DNA of 52,440 nt from an uncultured Thiothrix sp. (lineage in GTDB: Bacteria; Pseudomonadota; Gammaproteobacteria; Poriferisulfidales; GCA-002705445). Numbering within the stretch: position 1 is the stretch's first letter; each line of letters begins with the position of its first letter. Made by a program: the position numbers and the translations under genes. The stretch is from assembly GCA_902624655.1 (NCBI GenBank), contig CACNYJ010000006.1, forward strand, positions 1 to 52,440. Reading direction: 5' to 3'. This document shows positions 25,784 through 34,879 of the stretch, one piece after another. The notes beneath the pieces are model-generated. The model was not told where the DNA came from. It searched no databases and was given only the letters and a program-made list of their open reading frames with translations.

Positions 25784-26516
25784 AATCGGTACTTTTTTTT
25801 AATAATGCGCATATAAAATTACTTAATGTATTTGGTAAAATTTGAAGAAATTTCATTGTTATATGCATCGGCAAAGGAAATGATATTTCAAATTTTTTTG
25901 AGAAAATTCCTCTCTCGATAATATCGGCCGCCTTATTAGAACTAATAATGAATGGCATAGGAAACTTATTTTTATCAGTTAAAGGCGTTTTAACAAAACC
26001 TGGTGTTATTACTTTTACATCTATCTTATTTTTTAATTCAATGTGAAGAGATGATGCTAAATTATATAATGCAGCTTTTGTCATAGAGTAGGGTTGACTA
26101 TAAGGAAGTCCCTTATAAGCAACAAGGCTTGAGCATATTACCAGCTTAGATTTATTAGTAGATTTAATCATAAAGCTTCTTGTGATATCTAAAATATGCA
26201 TGAACCCCATAATATTCACATTAATGATGTTCTCATAATCAGAATAGTCATCTGGGCTATATGCAGCTGACATAAAAATTATATTTAAAGAATCTGGATT
26301 TGATTCGACTACTTTTCTCGAAATGCTTAGACATTGATCCTTGTTTGATAGATCTAATGGTAAAACCTCATGATCGTTATTAAGCAAGCTATTTAACTCA
26401 TGTAATTTACTCTCATTTCTTGAGGAAAGTATTAACTTGTAACCTTTATTATCGAGTTTTTTAGCTAATGATTTACCTATGCCAGAGCTTGACCCAATGA
26501 TCCAGTATTTATCCAT
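25773..26516 (-). CDS. Short-chain dehydrogenase/reductase in lipid module
   Basis: The 247-residue protein is a classical SDR. The cofactor motif GSSSGIGKS begins at residue 8, and CSSLVAYKGLPYSQPYSMTK (residues near 127-147) holds the catalytic Ser and the YxxxK pair. KVITPGFVKTPL closes the fold. The NAD(P) preference and substrate cannot be read. It is the last gene of a four-gene unit transcribed leftward (FAD oxidoreductase, DUF1365, CFA-like, SDR) with 2-3 nt gaps, so it probably acts on a fatty-acyl or lipid intermediate. Confidence 0.85.
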   Translation of the reverse strand: MDKYWIIGSSSGIGKSLAKKLDNKGYKLILSSRNESKLHELNSLLNNDHEVLPLDLSNKDQCLSISRKVVESNPDSLNIIFMSAAYSPDDYSDYENIINVNIMGFMHILDITRSFMIKSTNKSKLVICSSLVAYKGLPYSQPYSMTKAALYNLASSLHIELKNKIDVKVITPGFVKTPLTDKNKFPMPFIISSNKAADIIERGIFSKKFEISFPLPMHITMKFLQILPNTLSNFICALLKKSTDSNQ

Positions 26517-26518
26517 AA

Positions 26519-27688
26519 TTAGGTTTTTTGAAGAACAAATTGATAAACGTTTGTTCGTTTATTTATAAATCCTGAAGAACACGAAGCTAAATAATATTCC
26601 CATAATCTTAAAAACTTTTCATCAAAACCTAACTTCGAAATAGTCTCAATGTTAAATTTAAAGTTTTTATGCCATATATCTAAAGTTTTCGAATATGAAT
26701 CGCCAAATGAAAATTTATCAACTACCTTAAAACCATTATTTTTTGCATATTTTATAAAAATTTCCTGAGAGGGTAGCATGCCGCCAGGAAAAATAAATGT
26801 TCTTATTGCATCCGTGCCTTTTTTATACGAATCAAATAACTTGTCATCTATAGTAATAGTTTGGATTACAGCTTTTCCTTTATTAATAAGTAAAGAATTA
26901 ATTTTTTGAAAAAAAGTATTCCAATATTCAGAGCCAACTGCTTCAAACATTTCGATTGAGACAATGGATTCGTATTTCTTACTAACATTCCTATAATCAT
27001 CATATAATATTTGAATATTTTCGTTATCCTTATGCATATTTTTTGCAAACTCAAACTGTCTTTTTGATATTGTTATGCTGTCTAATTTTTCGTAACTATT
27101 TTTTGCAAAATTTAAGAATCCTCCCCAACCAGTTCCAATTTCAAGAAGGTTTCTGTTATTTCCTGAGTTTAAAATATTATTTATCCTACTATATTTATTA
27201 ATTTGCGCAGAATATAGATCTTGATTATTGTTTTCAAATAAAGCTGACGAATAAGTTAATGATTTATCAAGCCATATTTGATAAAAATCATTACCAAGGT
27301 CATAATGAGCTTCTATATTTTTCTTACTTCCTGATAATGTGTTTTTGTTAAAAACATATTTTAAATTTGAATAAAAACGTACTAAAGATTCACCAAACAA
27401 AAGTTTCTTAAGGTCTTCGTCATTAATTAAAACAAAAGTGAATAAATCTTTAAGATTTGATGACGACCAATTACCTTTTTTATAGTCAGAAGCAAAACCC
27501 ACATCTCCATACTTCATCATATTGCCTACTATTTCCCAATTTTTTATATTAATGTCTGCAAAAACATCTTGAGTTTTTTTAATCTCAATAATCTCATTAT
27601 CAGGTGTTGTAATAGTGAGATTTCCTCTTTTACATTTTTTTAATAAAGATAAAAAAATCTTAACTTTTAAATTATCGATTGCTTTCAT
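26519..27688 (-). CDS. CFA-synthase-like SAM methyltransferase, divergent active site
   Basis: The 389-residue protein belongs to the cyclopropane-fatty-acid synthase family. It has the lipid-binding N-terminal part, EAHYDLGNDFY (about 127-136), the SAM motif LLEIGTGWGG (181-190), EMFEAVG and IFPGGMLPS. Two residues that bind bicarbonate in E. coli Cfa are changed: the Cys of YSC is Ser148 and the His of LLHTIG is Gln276, while the Glu (249) remains. It may therefore methylate a lipid double bond without forming a ring, as methylated- or furan-fatty-acid enzymes do; this is inference. It lies between DUF1365 and the SDR, with a canonical Cfa elsewhere at 36225-37460. Confidence 0.82.
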   Translation of the reverse strand: MKAIDNLKVKIFLSLLKKCKRGNLTITTPDNEIIEIKKTQDVFADINIKNWEIVGNMMKYGDVGFASDYKKGNWSSSNLKDLFTFVLINDEDLKKLLFGESLVRFYSNLKYVFNKNTLSGSKKNIEAHYDLGNDFYQIWLDKSLTYSSALFENNNQDLYSAQINKYSRINNILNSGNNRNLLEIGTGWGGFLNFAKNSYEKLDSITISKRQFEFAKNMHKDNENIQILYDDYRNVSKKYESIVSIEMFEAVGSEYWNTFFQKINSLLINKGKAVIQTITIDDKLFDSYKKGTDAIRTFIFPGGMLPSQEIFIKYAKNNGFKVVDKFSFGDSYSKTLDIWHKNFKFNIETISKLGFDEKFLRLWEYYLASCSSGFINKRTNVYQFVLQKT

Positions 27689-27690
27689 AA

Positions 27691-28437
27691 TTAGGTAATT
27701 CTATCAACTCTCTGTTTTGGCTTTTTATAAAATTTAACTTTTTTGAAAAATAATCTAATAGCTTGAAAATGAATAAGAAGGATTACTCGAAATATTAAAA
27801 AAGATGATTTAAAAAAGTTACTAAGAACCCATAAACTATTATTAATTTCTAATTTCTCTCCGTTAATCGATGTAACTAAAATATTCTTTTCGTCGCTATC
27901 AAAATAATCAATATCAAATCTAATGTATTCTAACTGATTATCAAACTTAATCTTATAATATCCTTCCCTTGGTAGAAAAGGGGATACATGAAATAATTTC
28001 TCTATGTAATAGTTTTGTTCAGATTTATGAAACTCATGATCGACAAATTTAATATAATAATGATTTTCTGAAAAAGTATTATTTACTTTCAATATGGTGC
28101 AAATGTGATTCTTGTTTTCATTGCAAAAAATAAAAGAGACTGGATTAAATGCATACCCTAAAACTCTAGGCATTGTTATTAATTCTATATTATTAATTTT
28201 ATAATCTGAGTTTTTTTCTTTGATTACCTTAGCGCACCATTCAAGTAGGTCATTACTCCCATAGGCGTAGTCTTTCTCATATACTGAAAAAATATTAAAT
28301 TTATTTAAGCCAAAAAACTTAGTCTTTTCGTTTGCTTTAAAAGGAAATTTAATACTTATGTAATTACAGCTATATCTAAAGCTATTAGCTTTTGGCCAAA
28401 TTCTTTTGTGGAACACTAAGGCTTTTATTAATTTCAT
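27691..28437 (-). CDS. DUF1365 family protein
   Basis: The 248-residue protein matches DUF1365: an opening VFHKRIWPKANSFRYSCNYISI, a middle PRVLGYAFNPVSFIFC and HVSPFLPREGYYKI, and a C-terminal hydrophobic segment near FLIFRVILLIHFQAIRLFF that may touch the membrane. The function is not established. The family is nearly always encoded between an FAD oxidoreductase and a CFA-like methyltransferase, as here (0 and 2 nt gaps), so it probably works in the same lipid modification. Confidence 0.9.
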   Translation of the reverse strand: MKLIKALVFHKRIWPKANSFRYSCNYISIKFPFKANEKTKFFGLNKFNIFSVYEKDYAYGSNDLLEWCAKVIKEKNSDYKINNIELITMPRVLGYAFNPVSFIFCNENKNHICTILKVNNTFSENHYYIKFVDHEFHKSEQNYYIEKLFHVSPFLPREGYYKIKFDNQLEYIRFDIDYFDSDEKNILVTSINGEKLEINNSLWVLSNFFKSSFLIFRVILLIHFQAIRLFFKKVKFYKKPKQRVDRIT

Positions 28438-29691
28438 CTAATTGTCTATTTCTTTAAGTTTACTTACCGCCTCTATTGAAGATAACACTCCATCCTCATG
28501 GAATCCATACTTATGATAAGCACCACAAAAGAAGGTTAGATTTCTCCCTTGTAAATCTGGAATTCTCTCTTGGGCTACTAAAGCCTCTGAATTAAAGATC
28601 GGATGGTCTAATTCATGTATATCATAGATTTTGGACTTGTTAATCTTGTCGCCTGGATTAAGTGAAACAAAGACAGGATAGTTTTTGTCAATATTTTGAA
28701 GTGAATTCATCCAATATGTGAGAATAGGGAGGCTTTTATTCGTTTTTTTATATATCCAGCTAGCCCAATATTTCTTATTTTTTGGCATTACTGAGCAATC
28801 TGAGTGAAGTATTACAGCGTTTTTAGAGTATTTGATACTATCCATTGCCTTTCTTTGCTCGTTATCCAAATTATTTCCAATTTTCAAGACTTGATTAGGG
28901 TGATTGCTGTAAATAACATAATCATAGCTAGAAACGCCTTCTTTTGATGTAATTTTCAATTTATTTTCTAATTTTTCGACATTTAGAACCTCGTCATTTA
29001 ATCTAATTTTAGCTTTTAAAAGTTTTTTTAGAGCTTCTACATAGGTCTTACTACCGCCTTTAATGACATACCATTGAGGCTGATTAATTAAGCTTAAAAG
29101 ACCATGGTTTTTCATAAATCTTATATAAGATAGGTAAGGAAATTCAAGAATTTGGCTTGGGTTACAGCTCCATATTGAGCTACCCATTGGCACAATATAA
29201 CTTTCGATAAAAAACTTAGAAAAATTATTGTCATTCAGGAAGTCTGCTAGGCTTTTTTTATTATCTATGTTAAGGCTATTTAGAGTTTTTTTTGATAAAT
29301 TATTGAATCTATTGATATTATAAAGCAAATTATAATATTTTGGGTTTAGTAAACGAGCTTTATTAGCAAAATAGCTATTAAAATCTTTAAATTTTATTTC
29401 AGGATCTTCTAATGCTGTGCTTGTAATTGCAAAAGACATATCACTTTTTTCAATGTCTATCTTTAAGTCGCACAGCATCTTATAAAAATTGGGGTAGTTT
29501 CCCTTATTAAATACTATAAACCCAGTGTCGACGTTAATATTTACATTTTCATTATAATTTATATTTAACGTGCGAGTATGGCCGCCAAGGTAGTTGTTTT
29601 TCTCATATATGGTTAAATCGTAAGAGTTATGAAGAAGGTATGCTGCATACAATCCTGAAATACCTGATCCAACTATTGCTATTTTTTTCAT
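28438..29691 (-). CDS. FAD-dependent oxidoreductase (COG2907-type, amine-oxidase fold)
   Basis: The 417-residue protein starts with the dinucleotide motif IVGSGISGLYAAYLL, followed by YEKNNYLGGHT, and has DTGFIVFN at about residue 55. The C-terminal RNLTFFCGAYHKYGFHEDGVLSS is the family's closing FAD-binding segment. The fold is that of phytoene desaturase/amine oxidase relatives. It is the first gene of the leftward lipid unit and joins DUF1365 without a gap. A role in oxidising or desaturating an acyl chain is suggested by the neighbours only. Confidence 0.87.
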   Translation of the reverse strand: MKKIAIVGSGISGLYAAYLLHNSYDLTIYEKNNYLGGHTRTLNINYNENVNINVDTGFIVFNKGNYPNFYKMLCDLKIDIEKSDMSFAITSTALEDPEIKFKDFNSYFANKARLLNPKYYNLLYNINRFNNLSKKTLNSLNIDNKKSLADFLNDNNFSKFFIESYIVPMGSSIWSCNPSQILEFPYLSYIRFMKNHGLLSLINQPQWYVIKGGSKTYVEALKKLLKAKIRLNDEVLNVEKLENKLKITSKEGVSSYDYVIYSNHPNQVLKIGNNLDNEQRKAMDSIKYSKNAVILHSDCSVMPKNKKYWASWIYKKTNKSLPILTYWMNSLQNIDKNYPVFVSLNPGDKINKSKIYDIHELDHPIFNSEALVAQERIPDLQGRNLTFFCGAYHKYGFHEDGVLSSIEAVSKLKEIDN

Positions 29692-29740
29692 TTGATTAGA
29701 TAACTTCGTATAATCATTATTATGTTAAATTATATTAAGT

Positions 29741-30520
29741 TCACCCATAGGTATTAGTCAAAGAGCCAATAGAATCAATAGTAATAGTAACCTTTGACCC
29801 CTTTTCCATGGGTCCAAGTCCTTGTGAAGTGCCAACGCAAATTACATCGCCTGGATATAAAGTCATATTTTGAGATAAGTACATAACTATTTCTTCTACA
29901 GAAAACATCATATCGCTTACAGGATAATCTTGTTTAATATCTGTGTCGTTAATTATTGTTTTAATTTGAAGGTTATTAGGATCTATATTTTTAGCTATAT
30001 ATGGACCAAAAACACCAAAATTATCGAAACCTTTACATCGTGTCCATTGATCAAAATTCGGGTCATTTTTTAATAAACCGAAAGCAGTAACATCGTTTAT
30101 GCATGTATAACCAAATATCGCATTTTTTGCATTATCTATATTATCGATATCCTTTACTTTTAATCCTATGACGATTCCAAGTTCGCCTTCAAAGAAAACA
30201 TCACCATCATAGTTTTTTGGGTGCTCAATATGATCATTTGGCCCTGCAAAAGAAGTTGGAGATTTAAATATATAGAGAGGTTTTTCGGGGTAGCTTAACC
30301 CCTTTTCATCTGCTAAAGCTTTATAATTGTTCCATAAAGCAATCATTTTTGTCGGTAAGCATGGACTTTTAAGCTCAACCTCGCTTAACTTAACCTCTTT
30401 ACTCGTCTCTTTTGGAGAATTGAAAAAATCTCCCTCATATACAGTGATTTTTAAACCATCTTCAGATAATTTTCCAAAATTTAAACTACCTTCGAATATA
30501 AACCTTGCCCATCTTTCCAT
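29741..30520 (-). CDS. Fumarylacetoacetate hydrolase family protein
   Basis: The 259-residue protein has the FAH fold. An N-terminal WARFIFEGSLNFGKL segment is followed by the catalytic core with KMIALWNNYKALADE, the metal ligands in FFEGELGIVIG, GYTCINDVTA, and the C-terminal PGDVICVGTSQGLGPMEKG. Members hydrolyse or decarboxylate acylpyruvates (for example fumarylpyruvate, oxaloacetate, 5-carboxymethyl-2-oxo-hexenedioate), and the substrate cannot be told. The start at 30520 lies 40 nt inside dusA; the conserved N-terminus supports this overlap. No aromatic-degradation genes are nearby. Confidence 0.85.
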   Translation of the reverse strand: MERWARFIFEGSLNFGKLSEDGLKITVYEGDFFNSPKETSKEVKLSEVELKSPCLPTKMIALWNNYKALADEKGLSYPEKPLYIFKSPTSFAGPNDHIEHPKNYDGDVFFEGELGIVIGLKVKDIDNIDNAKNAIFGYTCINDVTAFGLLKNDPNFDQWTRCKGFDNFGVFGPYIAKNIDPNNLQIKTIINDTDIKQDYPVSDMMFSVEEIVMYLSQNMTLYPGDVICVGTSQGLGPMEKGSKVTITIDSIGSLTNTYG

Positions 30521-31497
30521 AAATCCTCCTCAAATAATAATTTTTCTAGTTTTTTTAAAGGCTCTTTTTCATAATTTAATTCGTGACACATATAGGCTCT
30601 AGTATGCTTCGAGCCAATATATCCTTTAAACAAACATGCTAAATGCTTAGTAAAATCAGTTATTTTCATATCTTTACAATAATTAGCATTAATGTATGAA
30701 AAGTATTTCTCTAATATTTCGTTTCTATTTTTCTGCTGCTCAGAATTAATTAAAATATCAATTTCATTTAGTATAAACGGGTTATTACAAACCGCCCTTC
30801 CAAGCATAACTCCATCCACGTATTGTAAGTGTTTGACAGCAATATTAGGATCATTTATTTCTCCATTTAAAATAATTTTAATATCTGGATAAGCCCTCTT
30901 TACTTTATACACCCTTTCATAATTAATCTCGGGTATAGATCTATTGTGTTTCGGGTTAATCCCTTTCTTAAGAAGAGCAATCCTTGCGTGAAGATGAAAA
31001 ACTTCAACACCCTGACTAGAAACAATATTAATAAAATCTTTTAAGTATTTAATATCATTTAGGTTATCTATGCCTAAACGAGTTTTTATTGTTATTGGTA
31101 AAACTGTATTTTTTGAAATTTCTTCAACACATTTAGCAACAATTTCTGGTTGTGAAAATAAGCATGCTCCGAAATTTCCAGATTGCGCTCTTTTGCTTGG
31201 ACACCCTATATTTAAATTTATTTCATCATAACCATATGATTCAATAATTTTTGCACACTCTGAAAGTTTCCTCGGATCATCTCCTCCTAATTGGAAACCT
31301 ACTGGGTTATCACGATTATGCTCAAGTTTATTATATCTACTCGTTTTATTATGCAAAATGGCGTTTACTGCTACCATTTCTGAATATAACATTGCGTGTT
31401 TTGATATTAGCCTTAGAAAGTATCTAAAATGAATATCAGTATGGCCCATCATTGGAGCTACACATAAGTTATACGGATTCTTGTTCAACATAGTCAT
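30481..31497 (-). CDS. dusA: tRNA-dihydrouridine(20/20a) synthase
   Basis: The 338-residue flavoprotein reduces uridine 20/20a in the tRNA D-loop. DusA signatures are CVAPMMGHTDIHFRYFLRLI, AVNAILHN, GFQLGGDDP, the catalytic NIGCPSKRAQSGNFGACLF, and GVMLGRAVCNNPF. The start ATG at 31497 is followed by another at 31491 and either could be used. The 3' end overlaps the FAH-family gene by 40 nt, so translation of that gene may depend on dusA. It diverges from the yadG-like gene. Confidence 0.95.
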   Translation of the reverse strand: MTMLNKNPYNLCVAPMMGHTDIHFRYFLRLISKHAMLYSEMVAVNAILHNKTSRYNKLEHNRDNPVGFQLGGDDPRKLSECAKIIESYGYDEINLNIGCPSKRAQSGNFGACLFSQPEIVAKCVEEISKNTVLPITIKTRLGIDNLNDIKYLKDFINIVSSQGVEVFHLHARIALLKKGINPKHNRSIPEINYERVYKVKRAYPDIKIILNGEINDPNIAVKHLQYVDGVMLGRAVCNNPFILNEIDILINSEQQKNRNEILEKYFSYINANYCKDMKITDFTKHLACLFKGYIGSKHTRAYMCHELNYEKEPLKKLEKLLFEEDLWKDGQGLYSKVV

Positions 31498-31546
31498 AAC
31501 CTGATTAGTAGTTTATTATATACGTCTTTAACGATAAACATATAGA

Positions 31547-32470
31547 ATGAATTCACCTGCTCTTTTAATAAATAATTTAACAAAAGTTTATTCAAATGGT
31601 CACAAGGCCTTGCATGGAATTAACTTAGAAATACCCCATGGTGATTTTTTCGCGTTACTTGGCCCTAATGGCGCTGGTAAATCAACAACTATCGGCATAA
31701 TAACATCTCTAATAAAAAAAACAGAGGGAGATATTCAAATCTACGGAATAGATATAGATAAAAACTTTGTTGAAGCTAAAACATATATCGGCCTAGTTCC
31801 TCAAGAAATAAATTTTAATACCTTTGAGCCGATTAATGAAATCTTGACTAATCAAGCAGGTTATTATGGTGTTACCAGGGATGAAGCAATACCCGAGTCT
31901 GAGAAGCTACTTAAAAAACTTGGGCTCTGGGATAAAAGATTTCATTTTTCTAGAAAACTTTCAGGTGGCATGCAAAGAAGGCTGATGGTCGCAAGAGCGT
32001 TAATTCATAAACCAAAGCTTTTAATACTTGATGAGCCGACTGCTGGAGCAGATGTAGAGGTTAGAAGACTTATGTGGGACTATTTAAAATTTTTAAATGA
32101 AAATGGAACAACGATTATCTTAACAACTCATTATTTAGAAGAAGCAGAAAACCTCTGTAAAAATATTGCAATCATTGATGATGGTAAAATTTTACGAAAT
32201 TCAAGTATGAGAAATTTTTTAAATGAGCTGAAAAGTGAAAATTTAATCTTGTATACTGAAAATCCTCTTAAAAATGATTTTAGTGTTGAAGGTTTAGATA
32301 TCAATATAATAGATGAGAATACATGTGAAGTGTCTATTTCGGTTGATTCTAGTATTAATTTTCTTATCGAAGAACTTTCTAAGAAAGGTGTAAAAGTAAA
32401 ATCTTTAAAAAATAAAACAAGCCGACTTGAGGAGTTATTTATTAGAATGGTAGATAAAAATGGAAAATAA
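31547..32470 (+). CDS. yadG: ABC transporter ATP-binding protein (YadG type)
   Basis: The 307-residue ATPase has the Walker A GPNGAGKST, a Q-loop in LVPQEINFN, the signature LSGGMQRRLMVARAL, Walker B LLILDEPTAGADV, and the H-loop TTHYLEEAE. The stretch from the Q-loop to QAGYYGV is very close to E. coli YadG as I remember it, with a short C-terminal extra domain. With the overlapping permease (11 nt) it forms an ABC-2 type exporter whose substrate is not known. Its ATG is 49 nt from the divergent dusA start. Confidence 0.92.
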   Translation: MNSPALLINNLTKVYSNGHKALHGINLEIPHGDFFALLGPNGAGKSTTIGIITSLIKKTEGDIQIYGIDIDKNFVEAKTYIGLVPQEINFNTFEPINEILTNQAGYYGVTRDEAIPESEKLLKKLGLWDKRFHFSRKLSGGMQRRLMVARALIHKPKLLILDEPTAGADVEVRRLMWDYLKFLNENGTTIILTTHYLEEAENLCKNIAIIDDGKILRNSSMRNFLNELKSENLILYTENPLKNDFSVEGLDINIIDENTCEVSISVDSSINFLIEELSKKGVKVKSLKNKTSRLEELFIRMVDKNGK

Positions 32471-33239
32471 TTTTAGCTTACAAATAATAGCTTATAACAC
32501 AATCGTAAGAAAAGAAGTGCTTAGGTTTTCAAGGATATGGAAGCAAACTTTAATTCCGCCAGTTATTACAAATATTTTATATTTTATAATATTTGGTAAT
32601 TTAATTGGAGAAAGAATAGGACAGATAAATTCATTCACATATACAGATTTTATTTTTCCTGGTTTATTATTAATGTCTGTAATAACTCACTCTTACACAA
32701 ATACAGTTTCATCTTTATATATATCTAAATACCATAGATATATTGAGGAGCTTCTGGTCTCTCCTATACAAAATTATACAATCCTGGCAGGTTTTATAAC
32801 TGGAGGTGTTATAAGGGGGTTAGCAGTTGGTGTAGTTGTGATATTAGCAGCTCAGTTCTTCGTAAATTTCACAGTACATAGTATAATTTTAATGTTAATA
32901 GTAATTCTATTATCGTCCACTCTTTTTTCAATGTGTGGATTTTTAAACGGATTATTTGCGAATGATTGGGATGATATTAACGTGATACCAACATTTATTA
33001 TGACACCACTCACTTATCTCGGTGGAATTTTCTTTTCAATTTCGATGTTACCAGAAGTTTGGCAAGACATAGCTTTGGTTAATCCGATATTATATCTTAT
33101 CAATGCACTAAGATATTCAATGCTTGGAATTACAGATGTGAGTATTATTTTTGCTTTTTTTATTATTCTAATTTTTAATATCTTTATTTTTGCACTTTGC
33201 ATGTATTTTTTGAGTATAGGAAAAGGACTTAGGACATAA
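32460..33239 (+). CDS. yadH: ABC-2 type permease (YadH type)
   Basis: The 259-residue protein has six predicted membrane helices and the ABC-2 permease motifs PPVITNILYFIIFGNLIG, FPGLLLMSVITHSY, ELLVSPIQNYTILAGFI and TPLTYLGGIFFSISMLP, which closely follow E. coli YadH. It is the membrane half of the exporter with the upstream ATPase. The start codon lies inside the 3' end of that gene, so translation is coupled. The next gene begins 4 nt downstream. Confidence 0.92.
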   Translation: MENNFSLQIIAYNTIVRKEVLRFSRIWKQTLIPPVITNILYFIIFGNLIGERIGQINSFTYTDFIFPGLLLMSVITHSYTNTVSSLYISKYHRYIEELLVSPIQNYTILAGFITGGVIRGLAVGVVVILAAQFFVNFTVHSIILMLIVILLSSTLFSMCGFLNGLFANDWDDINVIPTFIMTPLTYLGGIFFSISMLPEVWQDIALVNPILYLINALRYSMLGITDVSIIFAFFIILIFNIFIFALCMYFLSIGKGLRT

Positions 33240-33243
33240 TACT

Positions 33244-33822
33244 ATGCAAAAAGAAGAACAAGTATTGAAGAACATTTGGCACGAACTCTCACTGAGTTTG
33301 GTGGAAAGCGGTCACCCTTATCATATTTTTTCAATTTCGACAGTTTATAACGGTCTTCCAGATGCAAGAAACGTTGTTTTAAGAGGAGTTAATGAGGAAC
33401 AAAAATCTATCAATTTCCACACAGATACTAGATCAAAAAAAGTTTATCAATTTAGTAAAGAGAATTCTGTATGCGCTCTTTTTTATGATAAACCTAAGAA
33501 AACACAATTAAGAATATACGGTGATATCCATATTGAGGATAATAAAGATACAATCTTAAAGAAATGGAATGATTCAAAAGAAATGAGTAAATTATGTTAT
33601 TTAAATAAATACCCTCCAGGACATACTTTGTCAGCTTCAAAAGATTATTTATATAACGAGAAAGATCTTAAAAATATTGATAAAGGAGTTGAAAATTTTT
33701 TAATTATTAATTTAAATATAAGAAAAATTGACTGGCTATTTTTAAATCATAAGGGACATGAAAGAATGTTGATTGATTTAAAAAAAAATGAAGAAGTAAA
33801 ATATGAATGGATAGCACCTTGA
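33244..33822 (+). CDS. Pyridoxamine-phosphate-oxidase-like FMN-binding protein
   Basis: The 192-residue protein has the split-barrel flavin-binding fold. Visible motifs are PDARNVVLRGV, then NFHTDTRSKKVYQF, and QLRIYGDIHIE, as in the Alr4036/PNPOx-like group. True PdxH has a C-terminal R-x-H substrate motif; here the ending IDWLFLNHKGHERMLI differs, so a role in B6 metabolism is not assured. FMN binding is likely, substrate unknown. It sits between the YadGH exporter and a nitroreductase in a run of closely spaced plus-strand genes. Confidence 0.75.
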   Translation: MQKEEQVLKNIWHELSLSLVESGHPYHIFSISTVYNGLPDARNVVLRGVNEEQKSINFHTDTRSKKVYQFSKENSVCALFYDKPKKTQLRIYGDIHIEDNKDTILKKWNDSKEMSKLCYLNKYPPGHTLSASKDYLYNEKDLKNIDKGVENFLIINLNIRKIDWLFLNHKGHERMLIDLKKNEEVKYEWIAP

Positions 33823-33834
33823 GGAATAAAAAAT

Positions 33835-34392
33835 ATGAAAGAAATAGATAATATTTTAACAAGAAATTCACCATTGGAATTGTGTAAACCATGCCCTGAT
33901 GAAGCTCAAATGGACTTAGTTTATAAAGCCGCATTAAGAGCACCTGATCATGCTTGGTTAAGACCATCTCGTTTTTTACAAATTACTGGCGATGGCCTTG
34001 AAAAGCTCTCTGAAATTTTTTGTACTTATGCGAAAGAAAATATTAAAAATATAACAAAAGAAAAAATTGAAAAATTTAAGAAAGCTCCATTTAGAGCTCC
34101 AATGATAATCGTCTTGATTTCTAATATTACTGATCACCCATCTGTTCCAGAGCATGAGCAAATGTTTTCAACAGCTGCTGCAGCGCAAAATATTTTACTC
34201 TCTTTGCATGCTATGAATTTTGGTGGAATATGGAGAACTGGTAAATTTGCAATGAACCCTAGTATTGAGAAATCTCTTGGTTTGGAAAAAAACCAAAGAA
34301 TTTTAGGTTATCTATATGTTGGAACACCTTGCGGTAAAGTGAAAAAAATTCCAGAACTAAATACAGCAGATTTTGTGAGAAAAATGCAGTAA
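33835..34392 (+). CDS. Nitroreductase-family flavoprotein (YdjA-like)
   Basis: The 185-residue length and the motifs AALRAPDHAWLRPSRF, KKAPFRAPMIIVLIS, STAAAAQNILLSLHAM and GGIWRTG are those of the small YdjA subgroup of nitroreductases. They bind FMN as a dimer and use NAD(P)H; the natural substrate is unknown. An AGGAAT-like site lies before the ATG. The stop is 1 nt from the stop of the convergent small membrane gene. Confidence 0.88.
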   Translation: MKEIDNILTRNSPLELCKPCPDEAQMDLVYKAALRAPDHAWLRPSRFLQITGDGLEKLSEIFCTYAKENIKNITKEKIEKFKKAPFRAPMIIVLISNITDHPSVPEHEQMFSTAAAAQNILLSLHAMNFGGIWRTGKFAMNPSIEKSLGLEKNQRILGYLYVGTPCGKVKKIPELNTADFVRKMQ

Positions 34393-34393
34393 C

Positions 34394-34618
34394 TTAGTAC
34401 CACCATTTATTAACAAGTAACCCTCTTGTAACCCAGGTGAATATATATACAGATAAGCCTAAAATTGCCAGTTTACTCACTTGAATCAATTTATATTCGT
34501 CCATTTGTCCAGCAATATTTGCTAATGCGAAGATTGTTAAAAATAAAAAAACTGTTAACCATGCGGTCGCAAGCCAAAAAAGCCCTTCTAAAATTGTTTC
34601 CATTGTATCTTTACTCAT
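34394..34618 (-). CDS. Small membrane protein, function unknown
   Basis: A 74-residue frame with two hydrophobic helices (about residues 10-33 and 45-65) separated by the polar loop GQMDEYKLIQ; it ends with NKWWY. I recognise no family. A second ATG at 34603 (METIL) is possible. The overlapping plus-strand frame has no protein-like composition, so this strand is preferred. It converges with the nitroreductase gene and diverges from the next small gene. Confidence 0.55.
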   Translation of the reverse strand: MSKDTMETILEGLFWLATAWLTVFLFLTIFALANIAGQMDEYKLIQVSKLAILGLSVYIFTWVTRGLLVNKWWY

Positions 34619-34668
34619 ATCAATTTAATATCATACTATTGTATTAAATAACAGTTAGGAGTTTATTA

Positions 34669-34878
34669 ATGTCGGATGATATGTGTAAAAAGGATATAAG
34701 GGCGCTACTCAAAACTTTTGGAGTTATGGCTGATGAGGCAATTGTAGGTCATATCGCAAAAAATCCAAATGCAGAAATACTAAAGCTTAAGGTAACTTTA
34801 GAAGATATGACTGACTACGGCGGCAGTGGCGTAGACGTTTTGGAATTAGAGGTTACTAAAGATATTCACTGTAAATAG
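34669..34878 (+). CDS. Small acidic protein, possibly DUF6494-like
   Basis: The 69-residue protein starts after a good ribosome site (AGGAG, 6-7 nt before ATG), which supports expression. It reads as a short helical start (CKKDIRALLKTFGV), a middle helix and two beta strands (LKLKVTLEDM, VLELEVTKDI). The layout resembles DUF6494 proteins (IRKFLKKVGV... then strand-rich end), but the similarity is weak and remembered, not searched. No catalytic motif. It ends 1 nt from the convergent hydrolase gene. Confidence 0.65.
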   Translation: MSDDMCKKDIRALLKTFGVMADEAIVGHIAKNPNAEILKLKVTLEDMTDYGGSGVDVLELEVTKDIHCK

Positions 34879-34879
34879 A

